NCBI RefSeq assembly: GCF_000171615.1
Contig: NZ_ABFU01000056.1
Span: forward strand, 1 to 39,623
Origin: Bacillus coahuilensis m4-4
GTDB lineage: Bacteria; Bacillota; Bacilli; Bacillales; Bacillaceae_K
DNA length: 39,623 nucleotides
Reading direction: 5' to 3'
The translations under genes and the position numbers were made by a program. Below are positions 27,713 through 36,489 of this stretch, in pieces. The notes under the pieces were generated by a model. That model was not told the DNA's origin, searched no databases, and saw nothing but the letters and a program-made list of their open reading frames with translations. Position 1 is the first letter of the stretch. Each line of letters starts with the position of its first letter.

Positions 27713-28612
27713 ATGAAAAACATCAATTACAAAGGATATTTCTTTGTAGCACCATTCTTTTTAATCTTCCTAACCTTTAACATCTATCCGGTTCTCCTAA
27801 CCTTCTACTATACGTTTACACATTATGAAGGATACGGGACACCAGAATTTATTGGACTAGCAAACTACACAAGAATTTTAACAGATACAGCGTTTTTAGA
27901 TGCGTTTGCCAATACATGGAAGATTTGGGGGCTAAACTTTGTTTTACAGATGGGGATTGCTTTATTATTAGCTGCACTATTTTCCGATCTGCGTTTTAGA
28001 TTAAAAGGTGTTGGGTTCTTTAGAGCCGTATTCTATCTACCAAATCTAATAACAATAAGCTCTGTGGCGATTTTATTTAATATTATGCTAGATTGGCACC
28101 ACGGTTCAATTAACCAAATGCTATTAAAGATTGGATTAATATCTGAACCTATTAACTGGTTAAATGGACCAGTGACTGCACAGGTTTCTGTTGCGTTAAT
28201 TCTTACTTGGATGTGGTTTGGTTATACCTTTATCGTTCTGATGGCCGGTGTATCAGGAATCTCAAAAGAGTATTATGAAGCTGCTTTAATTGATGGTGCA
28301 AATCGTTGGCAAACGTTTTCACAAATTACGTTACCGCTATTAAAACCGATTTTATTATACGTTTTAATCACATCATTAATTGGTGGATTACAACTATTCG
28401 ACTTGCCTATGCTATTAACAGATGGACTCGGTGCTCCAGAAGGTGCGTTAAATACAATGGTGTTGTATTTATATAATCAAGCGTTCCGATATAACAACTA
28501 TGGTTATGCTGCAACGATTGCGTATGCATTATTCTTAATCACGGTAATCTTCTCGTTTATTACGTTCAAGTCTATGTATCGCGAAGCTAAAGCGACAAAG
28601 AAGCGAGGTTAG
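27713..28612 (+). CDS. Sugar ABC permease, MalF/LacF type
   Basis: First membrane subunit of the importer, 299 residues, with six hydrophobic segments. It starts YFFVAPFFLIFLTFNIYPVL, as MalF-type sugar permeases do. The EAA loop is EYYEAALIDGANRWQTFSQI, followed by TLPLLKP. GAGGGAGAGCAG precedes the ATG. It pairs with the next gene (4 bp between stop and start). Confidence 0.92.
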   Translation: MKNINYKGYFFVAPFFLIFLTFNIYPVLLTFYYTFTHYEGYGTPEFIGLANYTRILTDTAFLDAFANTWKIWGLNFVLQMGIALLLAALFSDLRFRLKGVGFFRAVFYLPNLITISSVAILFNIMLDWHHGSINQMLLKIGLISEPINWLNGPVTAQVSVALILTWMWFGYTFIVLMAGVSGISKEYYEAALIDGANRWQTFSQITLPLLKPILLYVLITSLIGGLQLFDLPMLLTDGLGAPEGALNTMVLYLYNQAFRYNNYGYAATIAYALFLITVIFSFITFKSMYREAKATKKRG

Positions 28613-28616
28613 TAAA

Positions 28617-29447
28617 ATGAAAAATAAAAAAGGATTCAACAAGGTACTCATCTATACGCTGCTGATTGTCTTAGCGATTATTAGTATCATTCCATTCTAT
28701 ATGATGATCATTAATGCTACTCGTGATAATAAAGAAATTATTATGGGCTTTAGCTTTCTGCCGGGTAGTAGCTTAATTGAAAACTATAAAACAATGAGCG
28801 AGTATGTAAATATTTGGGCGGGCTTTAAAAACAGTTTAATTGTATCTGTATCTGTTACCGTTCTAAGTGGTTATTTCTCCGCGTTAACGGCTTTTGGATT
28901 TGCTGTGTATAACTTTAAAGGGAAAAATTTTCTCTTCTTATTCATGCTTTTAATGATGATGGTTCCTGGCCAGTTAGGTCTAATCGGGTTCTATGAATTA
29001 AACAAAGTGTTAGGAACACTTGATACGTACATTCCGTTAATTGTTCCAGCTATTGCAAGTCCGTTTGTCGTATTCTTCTTACGCCAGTATCTAGCATCAA
29101 CTCTTCACCCGTCATTATTAGAGGCAGCTCGTATGGACGGTGCTGGAGAGCTAAGAATTTTCCATACGGTTGCATTGCCAATCATGATGCCAGCCGTTGC
29201 AACGATGTCTATTTTTACATTCATTGGGTCTTGGAATAACTATATTGTTCCATTAGTCGTGTTATTCTCCCCAGAGAAATACACGTTACCAGTATTAATG
29301 GGCTTCTTAAAAGGATCTCAAGTTGCACAAAATTTAGGGTCACTCTATCTTGGAATCGCTATCTCTGTAGTTCCAATTATGATTGCATTCTTGTTCTTCT
29401 CAAAATATATCATCAGCAGTATTTCAGCAGGATCAGTAAAAGGTTAA
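28617..29447 (+). CDS. Sugar ABC permease, MalG/AraQ type
   Basis: Second membrane subunit, 276 residues, six hydrophobic segments. Features: LIVLAIISIIPFYMMIINAT, FKNSLIVSVSVTVLSGYFSA, and the EAA loop SLLEAARMDGAGELRIFHTV with ALPIMMPA. No ATPase gene accompanies the transporter, so it must borrow one, as MsmX serves several Bacillus sugar importers (family knowledge). Confidence 0.92.
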   Translation: MKNKKGFNKVLIYTLLIVLAIISIIPFYMMIINATRDNKEIIMGFSFLPGSSLIENYKTMSEYVNIWAGFKNSLIVSVSVTVLSGYFSALTAFGFAVYNFKGKNFLFLFMLLMMMVPGQLGLIGFYELNKVLGTLDTYIPLIVPAIASPFVVFFLRQYLASTLHPSLLEAARMDGAGELRIFHTVALPIMMPAVATMSIFTFIGSWNNYIVPLVVLFSPEKYTLPVLMGFLKGSQVAQNLGSLYLGIAISVVPIMIAFLFFSKYIISSISAGSVKG

Positions 29448-29459
29448 GAGGTGTTCATG

Positions 29460-30794
29460 ATGAAAAAATTTTCACAAGACTTTATATTTGGAACGGCTAC
29501 ATCCTCCTATCAAATTGAAGGAGCTGTCACACAGGACGGAAGAACTCCTTCGATCTGGGATACGTTTTCAAAGACTCCGGGGAAAGTATGGGGAGGAGAC
29601 ACAGGGGATATCGCCTGTGATCATTACAACCGAGTAGAAGAGGATATTCAAATTCTAAAAGAATTAGGTGTAGATTCGTACCGATTTTCCATTGCATGGC
29701 CAAGAGTATTCCCTGCAAAAGGTCAATATAACGCAAAAGGAATGGAGTTCTATAAGAATTTAGCCAGACGATTGGTTGAAGAAAATATCCAGCCGTTTGT
29801 CACCATTTATCATTGGGACCTGCCACAATGGGCTCATGAACTTGGTGGATGGGTGAACCGTGAGTCTGTGGAATGGTTTGAAGAATTTTCTTATAAATGC
29901 TTTGAAGAACTTGATGAATATGTAGCAAAGTGGATTACTCATAACGAACCATGGTGTGCAGCTATGCTAGGCTATCACCAAGGCGAGCATGCTCCTGGAC
30001 ATACGAATCTTGACGAGGCCATTCGAGCGGCTCACCATATTCTTTTGTCACATGGTCGTGTGGTTCAGATGTATAAAGAGAGCTATAAGGGAACGAAGGA
30101 AATAGGCATTACATTAAACCTTTCTCCTGTCTATGCAGCGAGTACCAGCGCCAATGACCAGTTAGCTGCGAACAATTTTGATGGCTACTTAAACAGATGG
30201 TTCCTAGAACCAATATTTAAAGGCAGCTATCCAGTAGACATGATGAACCTATATTCAAAGTATATTCATAGTTATGATTTTATCCAAGAAGGTGATTTAG
30301 AAACCATTTCTTATCCATCAGATTTCTTCGGTATTAACTTTTATAATCGTGCGTTAATTGAATTTAGTTCGGCCGCAGATTTCATGTTCAAGCCGGCTTA
30401 TTCTGACTATCCAAAATCCGGAATGGGTTGGGATATCTCACCTAACGAATTTAAGGAATTAATTCATCGCTTACGAGAAGAGTATACCACTCTACCAATC
30501 TATATAACGGAAAATGGTGCTGCTTTTGATGATAGATTAGAAGAAAATGGAAGTGTTCATGACGAGGGCCGTGTAGACTATGTAGAAAAGCACATAACGG
30601 CTGTTGCAGAGTTAAACGAAGAAGGTATGAATGTAGCGGGCTACTATTTATGGTCTCTACTTGATAACTTTGAGTGGGCATTTGGGTATGAAAAACGTTT
30701 TGGAATCATTTTTGTTGATTTTAATACTCAGACAAGGTATTGGAAAGATAGTGCGAAGCGATATGCAGAGATCGTGAGAAACCGTTCTATTTAA
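29460..30794 (+). CDS. GH1 beta-glucosidase
   Basis: Cytoplasmic retaining beta-glucosidase of glycoside hydrolase family 1, about 444 residues, with no signal peptide. It begins with FIFGTATSSYQIEGAVTQDG, has the substrate motif YHWDLPQWAHELGGW, the acid/base glutamate in THNEPW (about residue 163) and the nucleophile in PIYITENGAAFDD (about 350), then the aglycone region GYYLWSLLDNFEWAFGYEKR. Two adjacent ATGs lie at 29457 and 29460; the second is better spaced from GAGGTG. It starts 12 bp after the permease. By context it releases glucose from imported beta-gluco-oligosaccharides. A 6-phospho-beta-glucosidase is unlikely because the uptake system is ABC, not PTS. Confidence 0.93.
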   Translation: MKKFSQDFIFGTATSSYQIEGAVTQDGRTPSIWDTFSKTPGKVWGGDTGDIACDHYNRVEEDIQILKELGVDSYRFSIAWPRVFPAKGQYNAKGMEFYKNLARRLVEENIQPFVTIYHWDLPQWAHELGGWVNRESVEWFEEFSYKCFEELDEYVAKWITHNEPWCAAMLGYHQGEHAPGHTNLDEAIRAAHHILLSHGRVVQMYKESYKGTKEIGITLNLSPVYAASTSANDQLAANNFDGYLNRWFLEPIFKGSYPVDMMNLYSKYIHSYDFIQEGDLETISYPSDFFGINFYNRALIEFSSAADFMFKPAYSDYPKSGMGWDISPNEFKELIHRLREEYTTLPIYITENGAAFDDRLEENGSVHDEGRVDYVEKHITAVAELNEEGMNVAGYYLWSLLDNFEWAFGYEKRFGIIFVDFNTQTRYWKDSAKRYAEIVRNRSI

Positions 30795-30811
30795 TTTAGT
30801 CTATCAGTTTA

Positions 30812-30825
30812 CGAAACCGGTTTAG
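30812..30825. promoter_or_regulatory. LacI-family operator 4 (internal)
   Basis: CGAAACCGGTTTAG differs from operator 2 only at the right edge. It lies between the GH1 and GH30 genes and may control an internal promoter. Confidence 0.6.
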
Positions 30826-30865
30826 ACAGAGATTGCACAATCATTCTATAAGAGGTGAGTGGGGA

Positions 30866-32197
30866 ATGAAGAACGTACAGGTAACCTTAACGGCAAAAGA
30901 TACAGAGAATCGTCTCTCAAAGAAAGCTTCTATTCCAATGGTGAAAGACACAGAGTCATCGGTCGATATTGAATTATCGACCGATGAAATGTATCAAGAA
31001 ATCATAGGATTTGGAGGAGCTTTCACAGAGGCAGCAGCGTATACACTTGACCAAATGTCAGAAGAAAAGCGTCAGGAAGCTCTTAAAAGCTACTTTGATC
31101 AAGAAAATGGTTTAGGTTACACTATTGGGCGAGTAGCCATCCATAGCTGTGACTTTGCTTTAGAAAATTATACGTATATAGAAGAAGGCGATAAGGAGCT
31201 TTCTACTTTTACCATTGAACGCGACTACAAATGGGTCATCCCTATGATAAAGGATGCAATGGAAATCAAAGGTGGAGATATTGAGTTATTGGCATCCCCG
31301 TGGAGTCCGCCGGCTTTTATGAAGACAAACAATGAAATGAATCATGGCGGTAAGCTACTGCCAGAATATCGTGATGCTTGGGCAATGTACTATACGAAAT
31401 TTGTTAAAGCCTATCAACAAGAAGGGCTTAACGTGACCGCGATTACTGTCCAAAATGAACCTGCAGCGGTGCAAGTGTGGGATTCTTGTATTTACACAGC
31501 AGAGGAAGAGCGTGACTTTGTGAAGAACCATCTTGGTCCCATCATGGAACAAGAAGGGCTTCGTGATATTAACATTATTATTTGGGATCATAACCGTGAT
31601 ATCGTTTTAGAACGAGCGAGTACCGTGCTTTCAGACCCAGAAGCCGCGAAGTACGTTTGGGGTACAGGTATTCATTGGTATGTTAGTGAAGACTTCGCCC
31701 AAGTAGGTGAGGTTCACAACCGATTCCCTGATAAGCATCTTCTGTTCACAGAAGGCTGCCAGGAAGGTGGCGTAAAGTTAGGCGAATGGTTCACGGGCGA
31801 GCGTTATGCACGAAATATGATTGGAGATTTAAATAACTGGGTGGAAGGATACTTAGATTGGAATCTTGTTCTGAACGAAGAGGGCGGACCAAATCATGTC
31901 CAAAACCTATGTGATGCTCCAATTATCGCGGATACGAGAACAAATGAATTGCACTATAACAGTTCATATTATTATATAGGTCATTTTAGTAAATTTATTC
32001 GTCCGGGTGCGGTTCGAATTAACGTAAGCAATCACAATGAAAACCTAAAGACGGCTGCATTTTTAAATAAAGACGGAAGTGTTGCGACTGTGGTTTTAAA
32101 TGAAACTGACGAGACTGTTCCATTTAAAATGAGGTTTAAGGGAGAACTGGTAGAAACAGAATTACCAGCACATGCTATAGCGACGTATGTGATATAA
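30866..32197 (+). CDS. GH30 glucanase/glucosylceramidase-family hydrolase, cytoplasmic
   Basis: Glycoside hydrolase family 30 enzyme, 443 residues, (beta/alpha)8 barrel plus beta-side domain. It reads QEIIGFGGAFTEAAAYTLDQ, SPWSPPAFMKTNNEMNHGGK, the acid/base glutamate in TAITVQNEP (about residue 198), and the nucleophile in LLFTEGCQEG (about 296). No signal peptide is present, so it acts on imported oligosaccharides. Characterised relatives in this branch cleave beta-1,6-glucan (gentio-type) or short beta-glucosides. With a beta-1,3-oligoglucan phosphorylase next to it, debranching of laminarin-like oligosaccharides is the simplest role. AGAGGTG precedes the ATG at 30866; an upstream ATG is poorly placed. 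Confidence 0.9.
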   Translation: MKNVQVTLTAKDTENRLSKKASIPMVKDTESSVDIELSTDEMYQEIIGFGGAFTEAAAYTLDQMSEEKRQEALKSYFDQENGLGYTIGRVAIHSCDFALENYTYIEEGDKELSTFTIERDYKWVIPMIKDAMEIKGGDIELLASPWSPPAFMKTNNEMNHGGKLLPEYRDAWAMYYTKFVKAYQQEGLNVTAITVQNEPAAVQVWDSCIYTAEEERDFVKNHLGPIMEQEGLRDINIIIWDHNRDIVLERASTVLSDPEAAKYVWGTGIHWYVSEDFAQVGEVHNRFPDKHLLFTEGCQEGGVKLGEWFTGERYARNMIGDLNNWVEGYLDWNLVLNEEGGPNHVQNLCDAPIIADTRTNELHYNSSYYYIGHFSKFIRPGAVRINVSNHNENLKTAAFLNKDGSVATVVLNETDETVPFKMRFKGELVETELPAHAIATYVI

Positions 32198-32219
32198 CTA
32201 ACGGCTATAAAAACAAATA

Positions 32220-32264
32220 ACAGATGACTTGAGAAGAACACAGAAGTCTTCTCGAGTCATCTGT
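32220..32264 (+). other. 18-bp stem hairpin between GH30 and the phosphorylase gene
   Basis: ACAGATGACTTGAGAAGA (32220-32237) and TCTTCTCGAGTCATCTGT (32247-32264) pair with a single G-U. There is no T-run after it, so it is not a standard terminator. It may stabilise upstream RNA or attenuate the next gene. Confidence 0.55.
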
Positions 32265-32456
32265 AGTGTTATGCGGTCTCTAAAACAACCTGAAACTTTC
32301 AAAAGTACCCATGAAAAAATACAAGGTTGACGATCTCTGCAGGAAGCGAGCGTCCTTCGCTATACTTTACCGAACATATTCTGTACTAGCAACAAACTAA
32401 ATGAAAATGCCAAGATGAATGAAAAGCTGGATTACCTAGGAAAGGGGAAGAAGCAC

Positions 32457-35400
32457 ATGAGACAACCTTCATATTTCTTTGATGAAAACAAACGTTTTGT
32501 CATTGAAGAGTTCGACCGCGCGACACCATTTTCAAGTTTCTTACCAGGAATTGCAGGACTGAAAGGGATCCCAATGTGGACGTTTTACGTCAATAGAGGA
32601 CAAGTCATTTCAAGCTTTGGTATAGGAGATAAGGATAGTCCCATTATGGAGTTTACTCCTGCAAACGGTGCCTATAAATCTGTACCAACGAGTGGTTTTA
32701 GAACCTTTATAAAACTGAAGCATTCATCAGAAATATACGAGCCGTTCCGTCCGCTTAAAAATGAACAACATATTAAAAGAAAAATGTACATTGAAGCTGG
32801 ACAAGTTAGTATCGAAGAAATCAATCTAGAATTAAATCTCAAGATAGTTATTCATTATTTCCATATGCCAGAAGCAAACTTTGCGGGTCTTGTACGTAAA
32901 GTTGAAGTAACCAATTTGGGGAACGAGCCGATCCAGTTTGAGGTAGTAGACGGTGCACCAGAAATTTTACCATATGGTGTAACGAATGCTGCATACAAAG
33001 AAGTTGGAAATCTAATGCGCAGCTGGATGGAAGTATACAATCAAGAGAATCGTATTCCGTTCTACCGAGTTCGCGCAAGCATTGGTGATGAGGCAGAGGT
33101 GAGTGAAGTTACAGGTGGACATTTTTACCTATCATTCTCAGATGAAGAAGAGCTGATTCAACCCATAGTTGATACAACCATCCTTTTTGGAGAAGATACG
33201 GCTTTACACTATCCGGAAGAATTCGATCGATTATCCTTGGAATCATTAACAAAACAATCACAAGTGACAGCTAATAAAGTACCTTGTGGTTTTACACCTG
33301 TTCAACGTTCATTACAGCCCAATGCTTCAACAACAATTTGGACGATGATTGGACATGTTAAAGAAATCGAAATTGTTCAAAACCATGTTCCGAAGATTGT
33401 TAGTTTGAGTTATATGGAAGCAAAACAAAAACGTAGTGAAGAGATCATCAGGTCTTTAACAGACAGTATTGATACACATTCTTCTTCTGAGTTGTTTAAT
33501 GAATATGCAAGACAGAGCTATCTTGATAATATGCTCCGCGGTGGGTATCCTCATATTTTAGAAAACGGACAAGATGGATTTGTCTATCACCTGTTCTCTA
33601 GAAAACACGGGGACCTTGAGCGTGATTACAACTTCTTTAACATCGCTCCTGAATTCTATTCCCAAGGGAACGGAAACTTTAGAGATGCAAATCAAAACAG
33701 ACGAAGTGATATTTATTTCAATCCAAATGTGAAAAGCTTTAACGTCAAAATGTTTATGAGCTTAATTCAGGCAGATGGGTATAACCCACTATCTGTAAAA
33801 GGCTGTTCATTCAACGTCAAAGAATCCGCTAAATCAATGATTCCTGAAATGATTACAAAGCATTTGCAACAAGGGGATGACCGTCTGCGAAAGCTATTAG
33901 AAGGAGCGTTTACTCCAGGTCAAATTAGTACATTAGTAGACACTTTAGGACTGACGTATCGTACTAACGAGGAATCGTTCTTCCTTGATGTGTTTACGGT
34001 AGCGGAGCAAGAGATTGAAGCGAACTTTGGTGAAGGATATTGGGTTGACCACTGGACGTACAATATGGACTTAGTGGATAGTTATTTAGATGTCTATCCA
34101 GATCGAAAGGACACCTTCTTATTTGGAGAAAAGGATTATAAGTTCTTCGATAGTCCCGCACAAGTGTTGCCACGTTCTGAAAAGTATGTGTTAACGAAAG
34201 AAGGTACGGTGAGACAGTACGGATCTGTTATAGAAGATGAGGAAAAAATGGACCGACTGGGCATGAACATAAATTCTACACATTGGATGAAAACGGAGCA
34301 AGGCCAAGGTGAAGTGTATACAACCAACCTATTTGTGAAATTGCTATCCCTGTCCCTTGTGAAATTTTCTACTTTAGATCCAGCGGGAATAGGGATTGAA
34401 ATGGAAGCGAACAAACCAGGTTGGAATGATGCATTAAATGGACTTCCAGGAATTTTTGGTTCAGGAGTAAGTGAGACTCTTGAGTTGAAGAGGATGGTAC
34501 AGTTCATTAATAGCAGTATAAAAGCATATGGTCATCAGCAAGTTCAAATACCAGTTGAAATCTTTACATTACTTCAAGGTGTTGGAGAGGAGTTACAAAA
34601 GCTAAAGTCAGAACAAATCTCTGAATTCGACTATTGGGATGCAGTTTCTAGTTTGCGTGAAACCTACAGAAGTACTATCCGCTTTGGATTCGCGGGAGAT
34701 GAAAAAGTAGTATCCTTACAGGAGTTAGCTTCTCTTTACGAGCTATTAGAAGAAAAACTAACGGTAGGAATCGATAAAGCGGTTGAATTAGGAGAGGGAT
34801 TAACTCCTACCTATTTAACATATGAAGTAGATGAGTTTGAACAGGTTTTGGATCCTAATGGAAATCCTGTTATGAGTGGATATGGCTTACCAAAAGTGAA
34901 GATCACGAAGCTATCAGCACCAAAGCCATTGCCTCATTTCTTAGAAGGTCCTGCTCGAATGTATAAAACATTTAAAGATGTTGAACGGGCAAGAAGCATT
35001 CACGAAAAGGTCAAAGAAACGGACTTATATGATCCGGTAATACACATGTTTAAAACGTCCGTTAGCCTAGACGAGCAATCTCATGAAATTGGTAGAATTA
35101 AGGCCTTTACGCCTGGCTGGTTAGAAAGAGAATCTGTTTTCCTTCATATGTCGTATAAGTATGTTCTAGAGCTGATTAAATCTGGTTTATATGATGAGTA
35201 CTATGAAGAAATCAAGACTTCACTTGTGCCTTTCCTCGATCCAGCCGTGTACGGAAGAAGTACATTAGAGAACTCTTCCTTCCTAGCTAGTAGCAGTAAT
35301 CCAGACCCTTCTACACACGGAAGAGGGTATGTTGCTCGCCTAAGCGGTTCGACTGCTGAGTTTCTGAGCATGTGGAAAACCATGATGATGGGACACACTC

Positions 35401-35693
35401 TATACTCCGTTCAAGGTGGTCAGTTGACTCTATCATTATCCCCAATCCTGCCAAAGTGGCTATTCACAGAAGAAGGAACCTTGTCGTTTATGCTATTTGG
35501 AACGACGAAGGTGACCTATCATAATGTGAGTGGAATAGATACGTTTGGAGAGAATGGAGCCGTAGTGAAAGGGTACAAGTTAACATTTAAAGACGGAAGG
35601 ACGGTCCATGTTGAAGCAGCTTCTGTCATAGGAGCCGACGCACAAGCCGTTCGAGATGGTGAAATAGTGGAGATTGAAGTAACGCTAGGATAA
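32457..35693 (+). CDS. Inverting glycoside phosphorylase, GH149/GH161-like (beta-1,3-oligoglucan phosphorylase)
   Basis: A very long cytoplasmic protein, 1078 residues, in the cellobiose-phosphorylase superfamily but longer than ordinary GH94 enzymes (about 800). Such length and features (PIMWTF-like ITGLKGIPMWTFYVNRGQ start, here GIAGLKGIPMWTFYVNRGQ; GDLERDYNFFNIAPEFYSQG; NFRDANQNRRSDIYFNP; EGYWVDHWTYNMDLVDSY with a likely catalytic Asp at about residue 530; PSTHGRGYVARLSGSTAEFL) fit the GH149/GH161 beta-1,3-oligoglucan phosphorylases. It would convert laminari-oligosaccharide plus phosphate into glucose 1-phosphate. AAAGGGG supports the ATG at 32457; an in-frame ATG at 32415 is weaker. The family assignment is from memory and is the main uncertainty. 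Confidence 0.82.
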   Translation: MRQPSYFFDENKRFVIEEFDRATPFSSFLPGIAGLKGIPMWTFYVNRGQVISSFGIGDKDSPIMEFTPANGAYKSVPTSGFRTFIKLKHSSEIYEPFRPLKNEQHIKRKMYIEAGQVSIEEINLELNLKIVIHYFHMPEANFAGLVRKVEVTNLGNEPIQFEVVDGAPEILPYGVTNAAYKEVGNLMRSWMEVYNQENRIPFYRVRASIGDEAEVSEVTGGHFYLSFSDEEELIQPIVDTTILFGEDTALHYPEEFDRLSLESLTKQSQVTANKVPCGFTPVQRSLQPNASTTIWTMIGHVKEIEIVQNHVPKIVSLSYMEAKQKRSEEIIRSLTDSIDTHSSSELFNEYARQSYLDNMLRGGYPHILENGQDGFVYHLFSRKHGDLERDYNFFNIAPEFYSQGNGNFRDANQNRRSDIYFNPNVKSFNVKMFMSLIQADGYNPLSVKGCSFNVKESAKSMIPEMITKHLQQGDDRLRKLLEGAFTPGQISTLVDTLGLTYRTNEESFFLDVFTVAEQEIEANFGEGYWVDHWTYNMDLVDSYLDVYPDRKDTFLFGEKDYKFFDSPAQVLPRSEKYVLTKEGTVRQYGSVIEDEEKMDRLGMNINSTHWMKTEQGQGEVYTTNLFVKLLSLSLVKFSTLDPAGIGIEMEANKPGWNDALNGLPGIFGSGVSETLELKRMVQFINSSIKAYGHQQVQIPVEIFTLLQGVGEELQKLKSEQISEFDYWDAVSSLRETYRSTIRFGFAGDEKVVSLQELASLYELLEEKLTVGIDKAVELGEGLTPTYLTYEVDEFEQVLDPNGNPVMSGYGLPKVKITKLSAPKPLPHFLEGPARMYKTFKDVERARSIHEKVKETDLYDPVIHMFKTSVSLDEQSHEIGRIKAFTPGWLERESVFLHMSYKYVLELIKSGLYDEYYEEIKTSLVPFLDPAVYGRSTLENSSFLASSSNPDPSTHGRGYVARLSGSTAEFLSMWKTMMMGHTLYSVQGGQLTLSLSPILPKWLFTEEGTLSFMLFGTTKVTYHNVSGIDTFGENGAVVKGYKLTFKDGRTVHVEAASVIGADAQAVRDGEIVEIEVTLG

Positions 35694-35706
35694 TAGATGT
35701 AGAAGT

Positions 35707-35747
35707 AACACCCCTTGGACTGATACTCAGCACAAGGGGTGTTTTTC
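35707..35747 (+). terminator. Terminator of the beta-glucan operon
   Basis: AACACCCCTTG (35707-35717) and CAAGGGGTGTT (35733-35743) pair perfectly and are followed by TTT. Confidence 0.9.
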
Positions 35748-35833
35748 GTTATATACTTTGGTGAAGAGTATTTTATAATGGAGAATCTAGCCTTTTAGCA
35801 ATAAATGAAGGGAGATTCGCCTTGAAATAATCG

Positions 35834-36452
35834 TTACTTCTTATATAATTCGTGCTCTTTTATATAGTGATAGCACTTATCTGGCATTAAATACCGAGGT
35901 TCCCCGCCCATCCTTAGTTCATCGCGTATATAGGACGAACTAATATCCATTGCCAGTCCTTTATCTATCAAATGAAAAGTGCTTCCGTCGTCATGGTTAC
36001 GGAGAATTCCAGACTTCCCAATAGTGGAGAGCATATCGATTCCATTTCTAGCCATGACAATAAATTTAAATTCCGATACCAACTTTTCACTGTTTGACCA
36101 CTTGCCTTCTCCAATATCCACTAAAAGATCTGCTCCCATAATAAAAAATAACTCATCATGTGGATGGAGGGCCGAAAAATACTTCATGGTTGTATACGTA
36201 TCAATCTTCCAAGCATCTTGCTTCATCTCGTAATCATGTAGGGTAAATTTGGGGTTATCTTCTATGGCCATCATGACCATATTTTTTCGGTGCTCATCGC
36301 TAATATGGAGTCTTTTATCTTTTCGTTTTATTTGAGCAGGGTAAGAAAACAATGGTATCTAACTTTGAGCGATGTGCAACCGTGCTAGCCGTCCATAAGT
36401 GTACATTTGTTATTGGATCAAACGATGAACCATATATTCCAATCCGAGCCAT
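35834..36452 (-). CDS. Nicotinate-nucleotide adenylyltransferase, NadD-like (frame broken)
   Basis: Joins ATP to nicotinate mononucleotide in NAD synthesis. The N-terminus MARIGIYGSSFDPITNVHLW has the nucleotidyltransferase GxFDPxxxxH motif, and the end has ISSSYIRDELRMGG (the ISSTxIR motif). The ATG at 36452 follows AGGAGG. An extra A in an A4 run (plus-strand TTTT at 36326-36329) breaks the frame after FLPCSNK; removing it continues RKDKRLHISDEHRKNMVMMA and gives 205 residues. Last gene of the NAD salvage unit, 37 bp after pncB. Since Bacillus has nadD beside yqeK elsewhere, this is probably a second, salvage-dedicated copy; that needs the rest of the genome. Confidence 0.88.
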
Positions 36453-36489
36453 CTTCACCCTCCTAATTGGTCTTCAAAAAGAGACTGTT

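Noticed and set aside
34346..34360. TATCCCTGTCCCTTGTG inside the phosphorylase gene as another dispersed repeat copy
   Set aside because: Only a short part matches, it lacks the left half, and it encodes a conserved protein segment.
32848..35398. Minus-strand frames inside the phosphorylase gene
   Set aside because: Codon pattern and conservation follow the plus-strand protein; these are chance openings.
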